Assembly (NCBI GenBank): GCA_049964535.1
Contig: JBMFXG010000055.1
Coordinates: 1 to 13,884 of the forward strand
DNA from: JAJYZP01 sp049964535
GTDB lineage: Bacteria > Actinomycetota > Acidimicrobiia > Acidimicrobiales > Acidimicrobiaceae
Reading direction: 5' to 3'
Length of the DNA: 13,884 bases
Position 1 is the stretch's first letter, and each line of letters begins with the position of its first letter. A model generated the notes under the pieces. It searched no databases and had not been told where the DNA came from. It saw only the letters and a list, made by a program, of their open reading frames with translations. This document shows positions 1-6,914 of this stretch, piece after piece. The translations under genes and the position numbers were made by a program.

Positions 1-210
1 GTAGGAACTGGCGCCGGTTATGACGCTGGAGTGATGAGTGAAGCGGGGATACCTACCGCCATGCTTTTTGTGCGAAATGAGAGTGGTATCTCGCACTCGC
101 CAGTTGAATTCGCCACAGTCTCCGACTGTGAAGCGGGCGTTATTGCGCTCACGGAGACCGTGAGGCTGCTGAGTACATCAGTTGGGTCTCGACACCTTGG
201 GTTAGCGTGA
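1..210 (+). CDS. M20-family amidohydrolase (allantoate amidohydrolase / N-carbamoyl-amino-acid hydrolase type), C-terminal part
   Basis: Frame 1 is open from the window edge for 69 residues and ends at TGA 208-210; the start lies outside. The visible part reads GTGAGYDAGVMSEAGIPTAM, then FVRNESGISHSPVEF. This matches the C-terminal catalytic-domain signature of the AllC/hydantoinase-like branch of M20 metallopeptidases (SGAGHDA...PTAM and GISHSP..E), where the His-Ser-Pro segment contributes to metal and substrate binding. The usual SGAGHD is TGAGYD here, so the His that often follows GAG is Tyr. The gene overlaps hutF by 4 nt (GTGA), so both are probably translated from one mRNA. In several actinobacterial hut clusters an 'allantoate amidohydrolase' sits beside hutF. 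I infer it acts on the N-formyl-glutamate made by HutF rather than on allantoate, but the sequence does not prove this. Confidence 0.8.
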   Translation, partial: VGTGAGYDAGVMSEAGIPTAMLFVRNESGISHSPVEFATVSDCEAGVIALTETVRLLSTSVGSRHLGLA

Positions 211-1529
211 CGGAGTCCATCCACGCAGCCTTTGCTCTGCTGCCGAGCGGTTTGGAGGAGAATGTACGACTAGAACTGCGAGACGGCCGGTGGTCCTCTA
301 TCACGGTCGGAGTGGAGGCAGAGCCTCCTGACAAGCGGTGCCGAGGCGTGGTTCTTCCCGGACTTGCGAACGCTCATGGTCATGGATTTCATCGGGCGCT
401 CCGAGGTCGTACACAGCTTGGCAGAGGCACGTTTTGGACCTGGCGGATCGCAATGTATGAGCTGGCTCGAAGGATTACGCCTGAACAGTACTACAAGTTG
501 GCGTTGGGCCTGTACTGCGAGATGGCTGCCGCCGGGATAACTACCGTGGGCGAGTTTCACTACCTACACCGGACTCCTCAGGGTCACCCGTATAGAGACC
601 CGAACGAAATGGGTCTCGCTCTCAAGGAGGCGGCATATAACGCCGGTATCCGACTGACGCTGCTTGACACGCTCTACCTTGCCGGCGGACTTGAGAGCGG
701 TGGTCATACGGCGTTGAACGATACCCAGCGCCGATTTACCGATGACTCTGTCGAGGGATGGCAGGTGCGTGTCGCACAGTTACGCGATGATCAGCGATTC
801 AAAGTTGGTTCAGCTCTGCACTCCATTCGAGCAGTAGCCCGCCCCGACCTTATTCGGGTCAGTAGTGAAGTTGCGCGTAGCGTCTGCCATATCCACCTAT
901 CGGAGCAGCGTGAGGAGAATGAGCTCTGCGCTGCATATTACGGCTGTACTCCAACCGAGCTGCTTGCGGATACCGGCCTCTTGACTGCAACGACGGTGCT
1001 GGTCCATGCTACCCATACGCAGCGAGCTGACCGAGATCTGATCGAGCGATCGCAGAGTCAAATCTGCCTCTGTCCTTCGACTGAGGCAGATTTGGCCGAT
1101 GGGTTGGCTCCAGTTTCAGAGCTTCGAGATCGAGGCATTGCGCTTTGCCTCGGAACCGATCAGCACGTTTTCGTCGATCTTTTTCGGGAGGTCCAACTGC
1201 TTGAAGGAGGCGAGCGTCTTCGCACTGAGTCACGTGGACATCTCGATGGAGCTACCCTCATTGACATTGCGAGCAGGCATGGGCATCAGTCGCTTGGTTG
1301 GGACGATGTAGGGGAACTGCGAGTCGGCTTTCGGGCAGATCTCGTAGAGATTCGCCTTGACTCACCTTCAACTGCCGGGGTCGAACCGGCCCAAATCCTC
1401 TTCGCAGCAACGAGAAGCGATGTCGTTACGGTCATTGTTGATGGTGTCACAGTTGTTGATAGTGGTCAGCATGTACGTGGCGATATTGGCAAGATGCTGA
1501 CCGAGGCAATAGCTGAGATTTGGGGGTAG
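207..1529 (+). CDS. hutF: Formimidoylglutamate deiminase (HutF)
   Basis: A 440-aa protein of the amidohydrolase superfamily, close to the usual HutF length of about 450. HutF converts N-formimidoyl-L-glutamate to N-formyl-L-glutamate plus ammonia in the five-step histidine degradation pathway. Visible motifs in order: LPGLANAHGHGFHRAL with metal ligands His57 and His59; FWTWR at 76-80; EFHYLH at 116-121; HSIRAV at 205-210, including the substrate-binding Arg208; HIHLSEQ at 228-234, with a metal-ligand His and the catalytic Glu233; HATH at 267-270; CPSTEADLADG at 289-299; and GTDQH at 316-320, supplying the metal-ligand Asp318. All residues expected for a mononuclear zinc deaminase are present. 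It starts at GTG 207, overlapping the upstream stop by 4 nt, which suggests translational coupling. No hutH, hutU or hutI lies downstream, so the rest of the pathway must be upstream of the window or elsewhere. Confidence 0.93.
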   Translation: MTESIHAAFALLPSGLEENVRLELRDGRWSSITVGVEAEPPDKRCRGVVLPGLANAHGHGFHRALRGRTQLGRGTFWTWRIAMYELARRITPEQYYKLALGLYCEMAAAGITTVGEFHYLHRTPQGHPYRDPNEMGLALKEAAYNAGIRLTLLDTLYLAGGLESGGHTALNDTQRRFTDDSVEGWQVRVAQLRDDQRFKVGSALHSIRAVARPDLIRVSSEVARSVCHIHLSEQREENELCAAYYGCTPTELLADTGLLTATTVLVHATHTQRADRDLIERSQSQICLCPSTEADLADGLAPVSELRDRGIALCLGTDQHVFVDLFREVQLLEGGERLRTESRGHLDGATLIDIASRHGHQSLGWDDVGELRVGFRADLVEIRLDSPSTAGVEPAQILFAATRSDVVTVIVDGVTVVDSGQHVRGDIGKMLTEAIAEIWG

Positions 1530-2403
1530 GTTGATCGAACGTGGGGAGTCTTGACGACGGGGGTCGAGGTGTGCAGAGAGTATATCGTTAGGTCATCTTG
1601 CGACGGGGACGCTCCCACGCCTTAGGCCGTACGTTCGGTTCTTTCACGCCTAGCCGAGGTGACCTGTTTCTGCCATTGGGTCGGCGCCGATGCGGTCGGC
1701 CTGCAGCTCGTGTCGACTCCGCAGTGCTGTGGCTCTCCGACGGATGCTATCGCCTGGACATTGAGGTAGGCGGACTCGAGCGGGCTGCGGTTACGGAGCT
1801 TGCTCTCGGGCTTGGATATACCCCTGGTCTAGATCATCTATCGCGTCGCGTTGAGCAGAGGGATGATCTCGTTCGTTCCCTTGATCATCCAATGGCCGAT
1901 ATTTCGGAAGATTCCGTAGGCCATGGAGAGTTCCGCCGGTGCAAAGTCGGCGGACGAATCCACGTTGCCAGTACCGGAGCGGGGACCTCGACCAGCGTCA
2001 AGCCGGCATCTCGAGTCGCCGGGCCGCCCTGGGCGTCCAAGGTAGGGTCGTTGTCGACGCGCGTTGAGAGATTGTATGGAGATAAGCAGCACTCGGAGGG
2101 CACGCCCATTGCATCGTATTCGTCTCTGGCGCCAATGCTCAGAGCTTGGTATTCTGTGCCAATCAGCGTTTCGAGGACTCGGGCGAGCTCACATTTGCTC
2201 ACTACCGAGACGGCGAGCTAGTGGGCTGGCCGAGTCATTGTGGGGGTCATGCCACACGAGTCGGTTTCTCCATCGGCCGGGGCCTGCACGGCTCGTAGGG
2301 TAGGCTCTCGTCAGATTGTGGATTGTGGGGGAGCCGTGGCGGAGTGCTCGATCGGGTAACGGGATAGATGATCGTTGACAGCGGCAGGTGATATGGTCGA
2401 GAC
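1530..2403. other. Gene-poor stretch of about 870 bp
   Basis: I see no gene here that I would defend. The longest open frame is 1598-2221 (+, 207 codons). Its middle, about 1700-1900, reads like protein (for example GGLERAAVTELALGLGYTPG), but the ends are low-quality, no family is recognisable and there is no clear ribosome binding site. On the minus strand, two overlapping frames (2202 to 1885 and 2092 to 1838) could be joined by a frameshift near 1970, but again no family is recognisable. The stretch may be an eroded gene or a long spacer. No convincing terminator follows hutF. Confidence 0.4.
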
Positions 2404-3006
2404 GTGAGCCTGCACGAACCCGGCCGAGGCCGTTACGCTCATCCCGAACGAGAGCGCCGGTTCCCTCTCTCCTCGTCGCCGATCGGGCTGAGTCAAACGC
2501 GTCACATTGTGGATCGCTACATCGAAGGGACTCGACTCAGGCTACGTCTGGTTGCTGGTGAGGGCCGCGTGGTCTTTAAGCTGGGCCAGAAAGTGCGGCT
2601 CGATGAAGATGATCCCTCGCAGGTGATGCTGACCAATATGTACCCATCAAGTGGGGAGCATGCCTGTCTCCTGCACTTGCCCGCCACCGAAGTCCGCAAG
2701 ACAGGCTACACCTTGGCCGCCGGGCAAAATCACTGTGGGGTGGATGTGTTCGAGGACCGCCTCGATGGGCTGGTGCTCGCCGAAGTCGAACTCTCTGACT
2801 CGACCGAGCACGAACTTCCGGAACTACTCAACCTGGTCATAGAAGTCACAACCGACAACCGCTTCCTCGGGTGGAGCTCTCGCACATGCTTGACCAACAG
2901 GGCCTTCAGACTCTGCTCGCCACCCTTAGGTGGCGCTAGCCAGAGACCCCGACGCCGGCCCCGGCGATGCTCGCTCCATCAGGAGCGACGAGCGCCGTTA
3001 GGCTGA
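2404..3006 (+). CDS. CYTH-domain protein with a probable 3' frameshift
   Basis: Recognisable as a CYTH-fold (class IV adenylate cyclase/thiamine triphosphatase-type) protein of the short actinobacterial kind. PERERRF at 18-24 supplies the ExExR/K motif. It is followed by DRYIEGTRLRLRLV, FKLGQKVR, then TNMYPSSGEHACLLHLPA, and DVFEDRLDGLVLAEVEL, the acidic strand typical of the tunnel. IEVTTDNRFLG matches the family's near-terminal VTDDPRF.GG. Beyond residue 156 the literal reading becomes Arg/Pro-rich and unlike the family. Reading from GTG 2871 one frame over instead gives a plausible end (VELSHMLDQQGL, QTLLATLRWR) with a stop at 2937-2939. This implies one missing base near the G-run at 2869-2871. 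The CYTH family binds triphosphorylated substrates with divalent metal; the substrate here is unknown. The GTG start at 2404 lacks a good ribosome binding site. No CHAD partner is nearby. Confidence 0.72.
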   Translation: MSLHEPGRGRYAHPERERRFPLSSSPIGLSQTRHIVDRYIEGTRLRLRLVAGEGRVVFKLGQKVRLDEDDPSQVMLTNMYPSSGEHACLLHLPATEVRKTGYTLAAGQNHCGVDVFEDRLDGLVLAEVELSDSTEHELPELLNLVIEVTTDNRFLGWSSRTCLTNRAFRLCSPPLGGASQRPRRRPRRCSLHQERRAPLG

Positions 3007-3470
3007 GACCGGATTAGGTTACGACCTCCATCTTTGTACCTTCGAACACCAGGAGCGTTACGTCGTCAAGCCGGCGACTCAGATCGTTTCGTGGCTGACC
3101 ACGGTCCGGATTGGTTGCCATCTGCATCGAGGCGAGTGTGCCGACGGTCTCGAACCGTAGATACTGGTCACCGTTATCCCCGGCCGTGGACGCGTTGCCT
3201 TCGGCCGCCGGCGCGCCTTGCCCCCAAATCGGTGGTCGCCCACTCTTGCTCGGGTGGCCGCCACCTCTCACGACGTGTGCAACGCTATCACTCTGGTCGT
3301 CGAAGGCGTGTGGACTGGCAAACGGTTTCGACCTACCTCTGACCCTCTATGCCTAGGCACACCGAGACTGAACTGCTAGTGGATCGAGCCATGCAACAGG
3401 AGACTGGTGCTCGGCCAATGGATGAGTCGTGTGATGGGTCCGAGACCACAACGATCAGCACTTCCATCAG
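3007..3470. other. Spacer between the CYTH gene and tRNA-Pro, with a possible decayed minus-strand frame
   Basis: No secure gene. A minus-strand frame open from about 3347 to a stop at 3014 contains a protein-like tail (DQYLRFETVGTLASMQMA, then RRLDDVTLLVFEGTKMEV), but it has no good start or ribosome binding site and no recognisable family; it could be the remnant of a gene. A perfect 10-bp palindrome, TGCCTAGGCA, lies at 3350-3359. No T-run terminator follows the 3' end of the tRNA. Confidence 0.3.
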
Positions 3471-3544
3471 TCGGGAAGGCGGGATTTGAACCCGCGGCCT
3501 CAGCGTCCCGAACGCTGCGCGCTGCCAAGCTGCGCTACTTCCCG
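3471..3544 (-). tRNA. tRNA-Pro (anticodon CGG)
   Basis: Read on the minus strand, the cloverleaf is complete. The acceptor stem CGGGAAG (3544-3538) pairs with CTTCCCG (3478-3472), and the discriminator is A3471. The D-arm is GCGC-AGCTTGGCA-GCGC. The anticodon stem CAGCG/CGCTG encloses the loop TTCGGGA (3512-3506), so the anticodon is CGG, reading codon CCG. The T-stem GCGGG/CCCGC encloses TTCAAAT. The 3' CCA is not encoded. The C1:G72 acceptor pair suits proline. The gene lies 20 bp downstream of the receiver-protein stop codon on the same strand, so it may share that transcript. Confidence 0.96.
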
Positions 3545-3564
3545 TGCTCTAGAGCATATCGATA
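3545..3564. repeat. Two adjacent perfect palindromes filling the gap between the receiver gene and tRNA-Pro
   Basis: The whole 20-bp gap consists of TGCTCTAGAGCA (3545-3556, a 12-bp perfect palindrome) and TATCGATA (3557-3564, an 8-bp perfect palindrome). It lies exactly between the 5' end of the tRNA and the stop codon of the receiver gene. A role in tRNA 5' processing or as a protein site is possible; neither is shown. Confidence 0.6.
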
Positions 3565-3999
3565 CTAGAGTGCAATCTCGTCGTTTGAAACGGCTCGATC
3601 GTATGGCCGACCTGTTTCATCGTGGTATGGAATCCCGTTCAAGACTGTCTTCAAGGCCTGTCGAAGTCGCATTGGGTTGATGGGTCGGACGATGTAGCCG
3701 TCGGCTCCAGATCGTTTTGCAAGGAAAACGTCGGCACGCCGGTCAACGACAACAAGGACCTTCGTTGGGGCGATGCGCCCCCCCGATTCCTCCAGGCGAA
3801 TGTCCATGCAGACCGCAATTCCCCCCATGCTTCCGATCTGCATATCGAGGATTACTACGTCGGGCTCTTCGTGTCGAACGACCTCGCGAGATTTCCGACC
3901 GTCATCTACCTCGACGATCTGCAGTGACATGGGCCCAAGTGCCGATGAAACCGAACGGCGAAATTCTTCAGAGTCGGAGACGATGAGTATTTTGATCAC
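3565..3999 (-). CDS. Stand-alone response-regulator receiver domain with degenerate active site
   Basis: A 144-aa protein that is essentially one CheY-like receiver domain with a short tail and no DNA-binding or enzyme output domain. KILIVSDSEEF (3-13) is strand 1, VVILDMQIGSMGG (48-60) carries the phospho-acceptor Asp52, and GADGYIVRPINPMRLRQAL (98-116) is the end of strand 5. Three conserved features are altered. The first acid of the Asp pair is Ser8, leaving Asp9. The switch Thr/Ser after strand 4 is replaced in KVLVVVD. The invariant Lys of the K-P pair is Arg105 (IVRPI). Phosphorylation-driven switching may therefore be weak or absent, and the domain could act as a protein-binding module. 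It starts at GTG 3999, overlapping the upstream ATPase stop by 4 nt. A run of seven G (coding strand) at 3778-3784 falls in the loop after helix 3. Confidence 0.85.
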   Translation of the reverse strand: MIKILIVSDSEEFRRSVSSALGPMSLQIVEVDDGRKSREVVRHEEPDVVILDMQIGSMGGIAVCMDIRLEESGGRIAPTKVLVVVDRRADVFLAKRSGADGYIVRPINPMRLRQALKTVLNGIPYHDETGRPYDRAVSNDEIAL

Positions 4000-5174
4000 G
4001 ACTCGATCGTACTCGAATCTTCGTCAGATGCGAAGTTGGCACGATCGAGCGTTGAGAAGAGCATGGTCTCCCCAAGCTTGACGAGCTCGTCGAGGGACGT
4101 GAGATCGGTTGCGAGCGTGTCAATCAGGAGCAGTGGGAGGCTTGGACCCTGAGCGAGGTATGTCGCGAGATTTCTGATTTCGATCTCTCTAAGCTGGCGT
4201 AGGAGATGGAGATTCTCCTGCATAAGGCTCCAGAGCGCAGGTTCGACCGATGTCGGTGGTTCGTTGGGTACGTGCTCGAACGAAAACGGAAACTCGGGAG
4301 TCATCCGATTGACGATAAGCCCTAGTGGGTTATATTGGGATCCGTGGAGGCGTCGAATGATCTCTTGTGACTCCCTTAGGGCGCTGACTCGTGGAGAGGT
4401 CACGGCAACGAATCCGGTAGAGGAACTCTGTAGGAGCTCCTCTACTTGCTGCGCGCGCGCTTTCATACCTTCTTCGATTCCGGAGAACTCGTGAAAGAAG
4501 TCGAGAGCGTCAGATACTACCTCTGACCCAACGACCTTCGAGATCGACTTCAGGAGTGTTCTAGCGGCGAGCGATACGGGTCTGAGATAGAGCGGTACTG
4601 GTTTCACGATGAGCTTGAAGAGACGATTATCGAGGAAGCTCACGAGGTGTCTGGGGGCATTGATGAGATCGAGCGCTCCTGCAGAGGGAGGAGTATCGAT
4701 AACGATGATGTCGAAGCGAGGGTCACTATGAAGCTCCCAGAGCCGCTCGAGCGCCATGTACTCCTGCGTTCCTGAGAGGTTAGTCACGAGGTTCCGATAG
4801 ATGCGGTTGGCGAAGATGCGTTCTGCCTGTTCCTCGGTCTCTGCATAGTTCAAGACCATGGCGTCGAAGGTAACGGTAGCGTCGAGCATGCAGGCCCACA
4901 AGCTGCCGGAGAAAGATTCATCGGTAATGAGGGTAGGTTCGTGTGGGAGGGACGTCCGGCCAAGAGCCGAGGCAAGTCGACGAGCCGGGTCGAAGGTTAC
5001 CACACAGACTGACCGACCCGTCTTGGCCAGACCTGCTCCCAACGCTGCCGAGCTCGTTGTCTTTCCGACACCACCGGGACCGATGCAGATGATCGTTGAT
5101 CGTTGATGCAAGAGCTTTTCAAGGCTTGCATCCTCAGAACTGCTAGGGAGCTGTTCGGTCATTTCACGAGCCAT
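3996..5174 (-). CDS. ArsA/Get3-like ATPase, second subunit (Rv3680/BagB-like)
   Basis: A 392-aa P-loop ATPase of the ArsA/Get3 family. The deviant Walker A reads GPGGVGKTT (32-40): the signature lysine two residues after the first Gly is replaced by Pro33, while the catalytic-loop Lys38 is kept. TFDPARRLASALG follows, the equivalent of the switch-I DPAHSL region. IIVIDTPPSAGALDLI corresponds to the Get3 DTAPTGHTLRLL switch-II segment. Length and motif pattern match the mycobacterial Rv3680 type, which works with the adjacent Rv3679-type ATPase and has been studied as the Get3-like pair BagA/BagB. Substrates in this organism are unknown; arsenite export is unlikely because no ArsB or ArsR is present. 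ATG 5174 is the start, 45 nt after the partner gene, with no strong ribosome binding site; Met5 is an alternative. It ends in a 4-nt overlap with the receiver gene. Confidence 0.88.
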   Translation of the reverse strand: MAREMTEQLPSSSEDASLEKLLHQRSTIICIGPGGVGKTTSSAALGAGLAKTGRSVCVVTFDPARRLASALGRTSLPHEPTLITDESFSGSLWACMLDATVTFDAMVLNYAETEEQAERIFANRIYRNLVTNLSGTQEYMALERLWELHSDPRFDIIVIDTPPSAGALDLINAPRHLVSFLDNRLFKLIVKPVPLYLRPVSLAARTLLKSISKVVGSEVVSDALDFFHEFSGIEEGMKARAQQVEELLQSSSTGFVAVTSPRVSALRESQEIIRRLHGSQYNPLGLIVNRMTPEFPFSFEHVPNEPPTSVEPALWSLMQENLHLLRQLREIEIRNLATYLAQGPSLPLLLIDTLATDLTSLDELVKLGETMLFSTLDRANFASDEDSSTIES

Positions 5175-5219
5175 TTCCGATGTAGGGTCTTGCGCTACCT
5201 GAAGTTGAAAGTGATCGAC

Positions 5220-6215
5220 TCATGACTCTACCTCGAGGTCCATCTGCGCCTCAAGCTGTTCTAGGAGTTGGTCAACGAGGGAAGAGTGAACGGTTGTGAG
5301 TGGTAGGAGCGGCAAGGCTACGGTCGTACCGCAATAGGTCTCCTTGAGTCGCAAGAGCTGCTCGGTTTGCCGCTCCTGCAGATTACGGCGGAATCGCCAA
5401 GCAAGGTCAACCGGATCAGATGTCTCAGGTTCAATCGTTTCCCGTTCCGGCGCGTCATGGTTGGAGCTCAGGGGTGCGAGTACCTGGTTGATGACGATCG
5501 AGGTGACGTGAATTCTGGTCCTCTCACCGAGCACTGTGACGGACTCAAGCGCTTCGTCGATAGGGGATTCCTCTGCTATCGTGACGATGACACATCCGCT
5601 GCGGCTCTCGTCGGCCAACATGGCGAGAACGTCCTCAGACTGCTTGCGGAGAGGACCAACCTTGGCGATGTCCCTCAGACCTTCGGGCGATGTAAGGAAA
5701 GAGAGCGTGTGCCCTGTCGCTGGCGCGTCGACGACCAGGAGATCGTAGTCGTTCGATTGCTCAAGCTGTTTGATCTTGCCGAGTAGTAGAAGGTCCTTGA
5801 TGCCTGGGATAGCGGTCGCAATAACCCCGACTACGCCGGTCGCTATGAGTCTTGAAGCGAGCTTGCCGAAACCGTGGTCGTTGAGGTAGTCGATGAGGGC
5901 ATCAGCTGGATCGATTCGGATCTCTCGATTTTGAGCTGTTGGCGATTGAGAGACGGGTTCCTTTGTGCTTGCCTCCGGCTCCACGTCGCTCACTTTGTCG
6001 AGAACGAGGTCGTCCTCACTTGAAATTTCGATTCCTGTAAATTCACCGAGATGAACTGCGGCGCAGCGGAGTCCTGCGGCCTCTCCGAGGGCGGTCAGCA
6101 GTCTCGTGACGGTCGTCTTGCCTACTCCTCCTTTGCCTGTGACGAAGATGACCTTTGGGTCACCTGCCAACTCTGCTAGGAGCCTCCTTGCGGTACCTTG
6201 TCGCACCCCTGTCAC
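5220..6215 (-). CDS. ArsA/Get3-like ATPase, first subunit (Rv3679/BagA-like)
   Basis: A 331-aa ATPase of the same family as its downstream neighbour, with a complete deviant Walker A, GKGGVGKTT (27-35), including signature Lys28. The DLLVVDAPATGHTLSFL segment is the switch-II region, closely matching the Get3 DTAPTGHTL motif. In Get3/ArsA the signature Lys reaches across the dimer to the partner's nucleotide, so this subunit could contact ATP in the Pro-bearing partner but not the reverse. An acidic/polar insertion (about residues 65-100, rich in Glu, Ser and Asp) separates the P-loop region from the rest. The hydrophobic stretch GVVGVIATAIPGIKDLLLLG could lie in the ligand-binding helical part. 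The start is GTG 6215; no ATG is available before the P-loop. It is first in the operon and divergent from whiB. Confidence 0.88.
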   Translation of the reverse strand: MTGVRQGTARRLLAELAGDPKVIFVTGKGGVGKTTVTRLLTALGEAAGLRCAAVHLGEFTGIEISSEDDLVLDKVSDVEPEASTKEPVSQSPTAQNREIRIDPADALIDYLNDHGFGKLASRLIATGVVGVIATAIPGIKDLLLLGKIKQLEQSNDYDLLVVDAPATGHTLSFLTSPEGLRDIAKVGPLRKQSEDVLAMLADESRSGCVIVTIAEESPIDEALESVTVLGERTRIHVTSIVINQVLAPLSSNHDAPERETIEPETSDPVDLAWRFRRNLQERQTEQLLRLKETYCGTTVALPLLPLTTVHSSLVDQLLEQLEAQMDLEVES

Positions 6216-6238
6216 GTTAGTCAGTCGGCTGAGTTTTC

Positions 6239-6300
6239 ATTAACCCGCAACTTTGGACCTCTACCCCTTGTGTTCAGCGGCAACGTGGAATATGGTTAAT
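6239..6300. repeat. Inverted repeat in the divergent ATPase/whiB promoter region
   Basis: ATTAACC at 6239-6245 and its exact reverse complement GGTTAAT at 6294-6300 flank the roughly 100-bp region between the two divergent starts. The right copy overlaps the proposed whiB -10 element. This could be a pair of operator half-sites serving both operons. At 7 bp per arm, chance is not excluded. Confidence 0.4.
6268..6296 (+). promoter_or_regulatory. Possible sigma-70-type promoter for whiB
   Basis: TTGTGT (6268-6273), a 17-bp spacer, then TATGGT (6291-6296). The matches are 3/6 and 4/6 to the -35 and -10 consensus with ideal spacing, and a start site around 6303 would suit the downstream whiB gene. 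Assigned from sequence only. Confidence 0.35.
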
Positions 6301-6373
6301 TGCAGGTGGCACACTGGTGACTAACGAGTGCACAGACAGGCTCAAGACGACGCTGACGTGTGAAGGGGAGTTC

Positions 6374-6667
6374 ATGCAGGACGTGATGAGCAACGAAAGG
6401 TGGCGGGAAGACGCTGCTTGCAAGGGAACGCACGGATATCTCTTCTACCCTGCACGACCGCTTGAGCGTGAGACTCGGCCCGAGAAACGTCAGCGGGAGC
6501 TGCAGGCTAAACGAGTCTGTGCCCGATGCTCGGTGCGAGCGGAGTGTCTTGCTTGGGCAATCAGCCATGAAGAGATGTCTGGCGTGTGGGGCGGAACGAC
6601 GGAGCTCGAACGAAGAACTCTTCTCCGGCAGGCGCAACCTCAGAGCGCATCTCGCAACGCGTCGTAG
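6374..6667 (+). CDS. WhiB-family iron-sulfur transcriptional regulator
   Basis: A small Wbl protein, 97 aa from this start. Four cysteines have canonical spacing: Cys in AACKG, then VCARCSVRAEC giving C-x2-C-x5-C, followed by the GVWGG turn and a basic tail ERRTLLRQ. Wbl proteins bind a 4Fe-4S cluster sensitive to oxygen and NO and usually act by contacting the primary sigma factor. I chose ATG 6374, preceded by AGGGGAG, because the result has the usual short N-terminus. A GTG at 6317 would add 19 residues with two extra cysteines, preceded by AGGTGG, and cannot be excluded. Divergence from the paired Get3-like ATPases parallels whiB4 beside Rv3679-Rv3680 in Mycobacterium tuberculosis. The sequence around AACKG looks more like WhiB1/2 than WhiB4, so the subtype is left open. 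Confidence 0.93.
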   Translation: MQDVMSNERWREDAACKGTHGYLFYPARPLERETRPEKRQRELQAKRVCARCSVRAECLAWAISHEEMSGVWGGTTELERRTLLRQAQPQSASRNAS

Positions 6668-6682
6668 CCGCTAGCTCGGGAG

Positions 6683-6696
6683 CTGAGCCTGCTCAG
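6683..6696 (+). terminator. Weak hairpin after whiB
   Basis: CTGAG-CCTG-CTCAG forms a 5-bp stem with a 4-nt loop 15 bp after the whiB stop. No T-run follows, so it is a poor intrinsic terminator; listed as the only candidate. Confidence 0.2.
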
Positions 6697-6852
6697 TGTC
6701 GTACGATTCTCAGTGCTTCTACCTCGATCGAACTCTGGAGTCTGTTCTTCGGTAGATGGTAGGGCGTCTCAGCTGGTGGCGTAGTCGAGGCGCAAGCAGT
6801 ACCGATAATATCGAGATAGAAAAGTCCGCCATGCTCGACGTTCTAGGCTGGT

Positions 6853-6875
6853 CTGAAGGTCACTCCTTCCTTCAG
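6853..6875. repeat. Inverted repeat upstream of the ABC exporter operon
   Basis: CTGAAGG (6853-6859), a 9-bp spacer, then the exact reverse complement CCTTCAG (6869-6875), about 50 bp before the ATPase start. It could be an operator or a leader hairpin. Confidence 0.4.
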
Positions 6876-6914
6876 CAGTGCGCTGGGGATGACAGTGACA
6901 ACGTGACGAAAGAG

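Noticed and set aside
1838..2202. Two overlapping minus-strand frames that could join by a frameshift
   Set aside because: A GTNEI motif briefly suggested an acyl-CoA dehydrogenase C-terminus, but no other motif of that family is present.
1598..2221. 207-codon plus-strand open frame
   Set aside because: Protein-like only in the middle, no recognisable family, no ribosome binding site and an Arg/Ser-rich remainder; kept only as a note in the gene-poor region.
2940..3544. tRNA-Pro as an integration site of a mobile element
   Set aside because: No integrase, no transposase and no second copy of the tRNA 3' end were found in the window.
3996..6215. Arsenite-efflux operon interpretation
   Set aside because: The ATPases are of the ArsA/Get3 family, but no ArsB/Acr3 pump, ArsR or ArsC is present and the context matches the mycobacterial Get3-like pair.
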